Source: Thermoanaerobacterales bacterium
GTDB taxonomy: Bacteria; Bacillota; Thermosediminibacteria; Thermosediminibacterales; Tepidanaerobacteraceae
NCBI GenBank assembly: GCA_012839145.1
Contig: DUNY01000096.1
Location: 1 to 11,612 of the forward strand
Direction: 5' to 3'
Length of the DNA stretch: 11,612 nt
Each line of letters begins with the position of its first letter. Positions within the stretch are counted from its first letter, which is position 1. Below, piece by piece: positions 8,746 through 11,612 of this stretch. The notes under the pieces are model-generated. The model did not search any database. It was not told where the DNA came from and saw only the letters and a list, made by a program, of their open reading frames with translations. A program made the position numbers and the translations under genes.

Positions 8746-8997
8746 TTAAAATTCTTCCCTGACAGTTTCGAAAGCGCTTAATGCTTTTTTTATGTAAAAG
8801 TGCTTAATAGGTCTATCTTTTGGTATTGTTATAATTTCATCCAAATCAGAATGACTATATGTATAATGACTAGATCCGCCTTTTGGACTTCTTTTTGTAA
8901 AACCACCTATTTTAGTTAATAACTTATCAATATCTTGAAAGCTTACATCTTTAGGATTATTCCTAATTTTTTCATACAGTTTTTTATAATGGGCCAT
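8746..8997 (-). CDS. hicA: HicA mRNA interferase toxin
   Basis: The 83-residue protein is a HicA toxin, a small dsRBD-fold RNase that cleaves translated mRNA and halts growth unless bound by HicB. Seen in the sequence are the helix with SFQDIDKLLTKIGGF (19-33), the KGGSSHYTY strand bearing the catalytic His (H44), and ITIPKDRPIKHFYIKKAL (56-73), matching the usual HicA ending in which a conserved basic segment precedes a last helix. It is somewhat longer than the smallest HicA proteins. Start ATG 8997 has GGAGG 7 bases away (9005-9009); an in-frame ATG at 9036 lacks a binding site and is disfavoured. It is the first gene of the - strand operon, the usual toxin-first order of hicAB. Confidence 0.9.
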   Translation of the reverse strand: MAHYKKLYEKIRNNPKDVSFQDIDKLLTKIGGFTKRSPKGGSSHYTYSHSDLDEIITIPKDRPIKHFYIKKALSAFETVREEF

Positions 8998-9065
8998 GCA
9001 TAGTCCTCCATTATAGTTCCCTTTAATTGCTCCCATAAGGTAATAAATTAGATCATTTATGTTGC

Positions 9066-9104
9066 GGTATTATATATGATACCATAGCATTTCGGTTTTG
9101 TAAA
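9066..9104 (-). promoter_or_regulatory. Promoter and operator-like palindrome of the hicA operon
   Basis: On the - strand a -35 box TTTACA (9104-9099) and -10 box TATCAT (9081-9076) are exactly 17 bases apart, with TGG giving an extended -10. An 18-base imperfect palindrome, GGTATCATATATAATACC (9083-9066, 16 of 18 positions symmetric), covers the -10 box. RHH-type HicB antitoxins repress their operons by binding such sites, so this is the likely operator. Confidence 0.75.
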
Positions 9105-9171
9105 CATATTAGAAAAGAAAACTTACACTAAGTCAATACCCGTCCCCTTTTATTCATAAAAATATGCAAAC

Positions 9172-9204
9172 TTTGATGGAAGCTATGCGGCGGTATGGTA
9201 TAAT
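9172..9204 (+). promoter_or_regulatory. Orphan promoter-like element, related to the antitoxin promoter at 10673
   Basis: TTTGAT at 9172-9177, GAAGC, CGGTATGGTATAAT ending at 9204: this closely matches the element at 10673-10707 in front of the DUF2281/MazF pair, which is two bases longer. The -10 TATAAT (9199-9204) is perfect and preceded by TGG. There is no reading frame within the following 300 bases. Confidence 0.5.
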
Positions 9205-9462
9205 TAAATCAGATTTCCTTTTTGGACATAAGAGCTACATAAGCAAAGACATAGCTTTTCAATTATATAGCACTGCCTGTAATGATTGACGTATCTTGTT
9301 ATTAAGCACGTTATTTTACATTAAAAGCCGAGAAAAACTGCAAACTAAACCCACCTGTGATCATCACGTCAAATTAAACAATCTGACTTAAAAAACGTAA
9401 GATTACTTAATCTACATTATTACTTGGTTAGAAATGGATTTATCGGTAAATAATAATAATAT

Positions 9463-9493
9463 AGAGGGAAGCCACGTTAATCGCCTTCCCTCT
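9463..9493. repeat. 9-bp perfect hairpin before the transposase remnant
   Basis: AGAGGGAAG (9463-9471) and CTTCCCTCT (9485-9493) form a perfect stem with a 13-base loop, 26 bases ahead of the transposase-like frame. It could be a - strand terminator (an AT-rich tail follows on that strand) or a structural end of the mobile element. Confidence 0.4.
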
Positions 9494-9519
9494 AAATACA
9501 GTAAAGAAATTTAGTTGTC

Positions 9520-9942
9520 ATGATTATTATAACCAAATTTGATATAAATATTACGAAATATGCAAAATTAGGGAAGGAAAATACCTTTCCATCAATATGC
9601 GGGTGTAAATATTGTGGTTATGAAAAAAGATTACATCGTCACGGTTTTTATGAAAGAAATGCCATAACCCTTTATGAGGTTTTAAGGAACAGTGATACCG
9701 CTGTACGTAGTTGGGGGACTCCTTACGTGCTTATTTCTAATTTAATGATCGGTTGATGCGAAAAATAAAAAGAGCCCTTGACCCGCAAAAAGGAGGACAA
9801 TTAGTTAAAGTATAGAAATATGTAGAATAGCATCACAAATGGCATAATGAAAGAGGAGATTAGCCCATTTGGGAATCTGTATGTCAAGGGGACGTTTCGC
9901 TTGTCATTTTTTGCTTTTCAACAACTTTCTGGTGCTCTTCAA
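9520..9942 (+). pseudogene. Decayed zinc-ribbon transposase-associated protein (DUF6431-like)
   Basis: The frame from ATG 9520 starts MIIITKFDINITKYAKLG and has C-x-C-x-x-C (residues 28-33) and HRHGFYERNAI, the pattern of short zinc-ribbon proteins seen in clostridial transposon families (I associate it with DUF6431, from memory). Near 9690 a frameshift moves the likely original sequence to another frame that reads YRCT (9696), then DRLMRKIKRALDPQKGGQLVKV, KYVE and HHKWHNERGD. The three are split by TAG stops at 9816, 9831 and 9861; the first two sit where Trp (TGG) would fit. So the later half survives as a stop-riddled relic running to about 9930. It has no plausible activity. The family name is less certain than the statement that it is a broken gene. 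Confidence 0.5.
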
Positions 9943-10640
9943 AAAGTATGGAATGCTGTAGATATACATGGAGGGACAACCCTCCTTAGTACCGGTTTAA
10001 CGGGTGATGATGCGAGAATGGCCCGAGCGGCGGTGGCGGCTAGAGCTAGACTTCTTGAGCCAAACCATCCGGCAGTGGTATTAGCCCGGGGATTATATGG
10101 AGCCAAAGACATGCATGCGGCTGAGGCTGTAAGGCATAGACTTTCTTTAGACGAAATGTTAAAGGTCATATCCGGTGTTAGAAGTGCTGTAGGAGAGGAA
10201 ATTTTCATTACAGTTGGAGTTCCAGGAGGATTTACTGAAAAGCAACCTATTATTCTTGAAGATGAAGATTTTTATAATATAGCTCGAGCAGGAGCTGATG
10301 GTCTTTATACACATAAGACCACCTTAGAGGACCTTGAAGAATGGGTTACAAAGGCTCACAAATCCGGTCTATTAGTGGATGCATACATAGCCCATCCTGA
10401 CGATAAGCATCTTCTGGGAATACCGGCAAGAACACCTGAAGAAGTTGGTGAAGCTGCTCAAGCCATAGAACAATAAGGGTAGACATGATAGGCTTAATTA
10501 CAGGTATGACTTATGAAGGTGTATCGGCTGGAGAAATACATCCACAGGTAAAAGAAAGGGTGTTAGCTCTGGCAAATTCAGTAAAAAAGACACCTACATT
10601 GGCTGATGCAGTAAAACGATATCTTTCCTTAGGAGAATAG
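9943..10640 (+). pseudogene. Broken gene for an unrecognised, barrel-like protein
   Basis: From VWNAVDIHGGTTLLSTG (about 9946) a long coding stretch runs to TAA 10474, then continues in another frame from 10479 (VDMIGLITGMTYEGVS, HPQVKERVLALANS, DAVKRYLSLGE) to TAG 10638. Its 5' end is missing: the preceding residues belong to the transposase relic, which happens to stay in frame back to 9847. One base lost or gained near 10474, plus a probable small internal deletion between TPTLA and DAVKRYL, completes the damage. Alternating hydrophobic strands and helices (EIFITVGVPGG, GADGLYTHKTT, GLLVDAYIAHPD) suggest a TIM-barrel-like enzyme, but I do not recognise the family. The DNA (GCGGCGGTGGCGGC near 10025) is clearly richer in GC than its neighbours, which suggests a different origin. 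Confidence 0.55.
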
Positions 10641-10672
10641 TCCTTGATTTGTTTGCCCTTAAGGATCACTCA

Positions 10673-10707
10673 TTTGATTGAAGCCAACGGCTTCGGTATG
10701 ATATAAT
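10673..10707 (+). promoter_or_regulatory. Promoter with palindromic operator candidate for the DUF2281/MazF module
   Basis: The -35 box TTGATT (10674-10679) and -10 box TATGAT (10697-10702) are 17 bases apart; an overlapping TGATATAAT (10699-10707) gives an alternative extended -10. A perfect inverted repeat, GAAGCC-AAC-GGCTTC (10680-10694), fills the spacer, a suitable place for repression by the antitoxin or its complex. Confidence 0.65.
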
Positions 10708-10741
10708 GAATATACTACATTATTTGAAAGGTAGTGATAGA

Positions 10742-10939
10742 ATGAACACTGCTAAACAAGTATTATTAAAACTTATAGATGAAATTCCAGAAAATCAAAT
10801 ACATGAAGTAATAGATTTTATAGGCTATTTAAGAATAAAAAACGAGAGAGATATGTTTAAAGAGCTCGAAGAGGCAAGTAAAAGCAGTATAGATTTTTGG
10901 GATAATGACATAGATGATGAGGTATGGAATAATGTATAA
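10742..10939 (+). CDS. Antitoxin of the DUF2281/MazE-like type, partner of the downstream MazF
   Basis: The 65-residue acidic protein has an N-terminal helical part, LIDEIPENQIHEVIDFIGYLR (about residues 11-31), resembling DUF2281-type antitoxin domains, and an acidic, Trp-rich tail (SSIDFWDNDIDDEVWNNV) of the kind that wraps around the MazF active site. Its stop overlaps the toxin start by 8 bases (ATGTATAA), the usual coupling of antitoxin and toxin. An ATG at 10706 is in frame but falls inside the promoter's -10 region, so ATG 10742, after AAAGG at 10728-10732, is preferred. The pair probably represses itself through the palindrome at 10680-10694. The antitoxin family assignment is from general resemblance and context. 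Confidence 0.8.
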   Translation: MNTAKQVLLKLIDEIPENQIHEVIDFIGYLRIKNERDMFKELEEASKSSIDFWDNDIDDEVWNNV

Positions 10940-11267
10940 GCAAGGAGATATCTTACTAATTCCAATACCATTTACAGATTTGACATCCAGTAAAAAGAGA
11001 CCTGTTCTTGTGCTATCAAATGATGATTATAATTCTAAAACAGATGATATAATAGTTGTTGCTATTACTTCAAATCTTACATCAAAGGACTATAGTGTAT
11101 TTATTACGAATAGTGATTTGGTGGAAGGAAATTTAAAAGTAGATTCATGCATAAGAGTAGATAAGATTTATACTTTAGCCCAAAATATTGTTATTAAGAA
11201 ATTTGGCGAAGTGAATGATGATGTTATAAATGAGATAAAGAATAGAATTAATGAACTAATAAAATAA
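10932..11267 (+). CDS. MazF/PemK-family mRNA interferase toxin
   Basis: The 111-residue protein starts MYKQGDILLIPIPFTDL, the typical first strands of the PemK/MazF barrel, followed by KKRPVLVLSN with the catalytic Arg (R23) and VVAITSN with the catalytic Thr (T46). CIRVDKIYTL (73-82) is the usual late conserved strand and a C-terminal helix closes the fold. MazF toxins cut RNA at short sequence motifs and arrest growth when the antitoxin is lost; the motif cut cannot be read from the sequence. Length is normal. ATG 10932 is chosen because GAGG at 10919-10922 is 9 bases ahead and the family begins at this methionine; the ATGs at 10914 and 10917 are less well placed. Confidence 0.92.
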   Translation: MYKQGDILLIPIPFTDLTSSKKRPVLVLSNDDYNSKTDDIIVVAITSNLTSKDYSVFITNSDLVEGNLKVDSCIRVDKIYTLAQNIVIKKFGEVNDDVINEIKNRINELIK

Positions 11268-11435
11268 CATTAACTTTTACCGACAGTGGCAGGAAAGGCA
11301 AAATGGAGACATGAAACACTGAAAAAGATATTGCAGAATGAGATTATTTGAACATAAAACATTTAGTAATGAAATAATTAGCCGTATTAAACAGATTAAT
11401 GACCATTTTCCATTCCAGAAGGGAGTGAGGTTGTC
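11268..11435 (+). other. Short region with probable Rpn gene wreckage
   Basis: No intact gene is seen. The bases just ahead of the next start read, in its own frame, PEGSEVV (11415-11435), which matches the usual lead-in to the C-terminal part of Rpn-family proteins, but TGA at 11400 closes that frame. A 33-residue frame at 11338-11439 overlaps the next start by ATGA; I do not recognise it. A 5'-deleted rpn gene is the simplest reading. Confidence 0.4.
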
Positions 11436-11612
11436 ATGACTTTAGCTGAACAGCTTAGGGCAGAAGGAATAGAAAAAGGAAGAGCAGAGGCGCTGGTGAA
11501 GGCTGTGATAAAATTATTAACTAAAAAATTCGGAATGCTACCGGATGAATTTAAGACAAGAATATCAAAGCTAGACACCGTAACTTTAGAAATCATAATT
11601 GATGATATATTA
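11436..11612 (+). CDS. C-terminal part of an Rpn-family (PD-(D/E)XK nuclease/transposase-like) protein, cut by the window edge
   Basis: The 59 visible residues, starting MTLAEQLRAEGIEKGRAEAL and continuing LLTKKFGMLPDEFK and LEIIIDDIL, match the tail of Rpn/YhgA-like proteins, whose repeats of EGIEKG precede a small helical C-terminal domain (DUF4351-like). The N-terminal nuclease domain is not present in frame: a stop lies at 11400-11402. GGGAG (11421-11425) and GTGAGG (11425-11430) stand in front of ATG 11436, so a short protein could be made from this start. Either it is a 5'-truncated pseudogene, or it is the equivalent of the small C-terminal Rpn products made from internal starts that inhibit the full toxin in some enterobacteria. 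The right end is missing, so length is unknown. Confidence 0.65.
   Translation, partial: MTLAEQLRAEGIEKGRAEALVKAVIKLLTKKFGMLPDEFKTRISKLDTVTLEIIIDDIL

Larger units (their letters stand above)
9105..9519. other. Gene-free region of about 415 bases
   Basis: No convincing gene lies here on either strand; the longest frames are under 25 codons. It contains a GGGGACGGGT motif on the - strand (9138-9147), a promoter-like element (9172-9204) with no gene behind it, and a 9-base-pair hairpin (9463-9493). It may be the scar of lost genes or carry an untranslated RNA; nothing in the sequence decides this. Confidence 0.5.

Noticed and set aside
9847..10476. Treating the 209-residue open frame as an intact gene
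   Set aside because: Its first 30 or so residues fit the upstream transposase relic, the start lacks a convincing fit to the rest, and the same protein continues in another frame after 10479.

Overview
The window reads as accessory chromosomal DNA of a low-GC Gram-positive bacterium, most likely an anaerobe of the class Clostridia. The signs are AT-rich DNA, strong GGAGG-type ribosome binding sites, frequent AGA/ATA codons, and Clostridia-like versions of GalE, GalU, MurJ and a 7TMR-DISM diguanylate cyclase. The genus cannot be fixed from the sequence alone.

Left part (1-7560, + strand apart from one toxin-antitoxin remnant): a cell-envelope or exopolysaccharide sugar region. It starts with the tail of a membrane sugar-phosphate transferase, followed by galE. 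Next comes a stretch of wreckage: a 34-codon galU stub fused to a broken, twice-deleted pgi, and then a degraded VapC-like toxin with its antitoxin on the - strand. A diguanylate cyclase receptor and a MurJ-type flippase follow. A second galU stub is fused to the decayed C-terminus of a different galE, and the part ends with an intact galU and a rho-independent terminator. GalE, GalU and the sugar transferase would together make UDP-sugars and load them on a lipid carrier; MurJ would flip a lipid-linked product.

Middle part (7690-9104, - strand): a compact three-gene operon encoding a HicA toxin, a HicB antitoxin with a C-terminal extension, and a SecB-like chaperone. It has its own promoter overlapped by an operator-like palindrome. 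This looks like a toxin-antitoxin-chaperone (TAC) module of the HicAB type and is the most interesting system in the window.

Right part (9105-11612, + strand): a 400-base stretch without genes that carries an orphan promoter-like element, then a decayed zinc-ribbon transposase-like gene running into a broken gene of unrecognised, barrel-like protein. After that comes a second two-gene toxin-antitoxin module (DUF2281-like antitoxin plus MazF/PemK toxin). The window ends in the C-terminal part of an Rpn-family (PD-(D/E)XK, recombination-promoting nuclease) protein that runs off the edge.

Overall this is a turnover hot spot: three toxin-antitoxin modules (one decayed), at least five broken genes, gene-gene chimeras at repeated galU 5' ends, and short repeated GGGACGGTT-type motifs.
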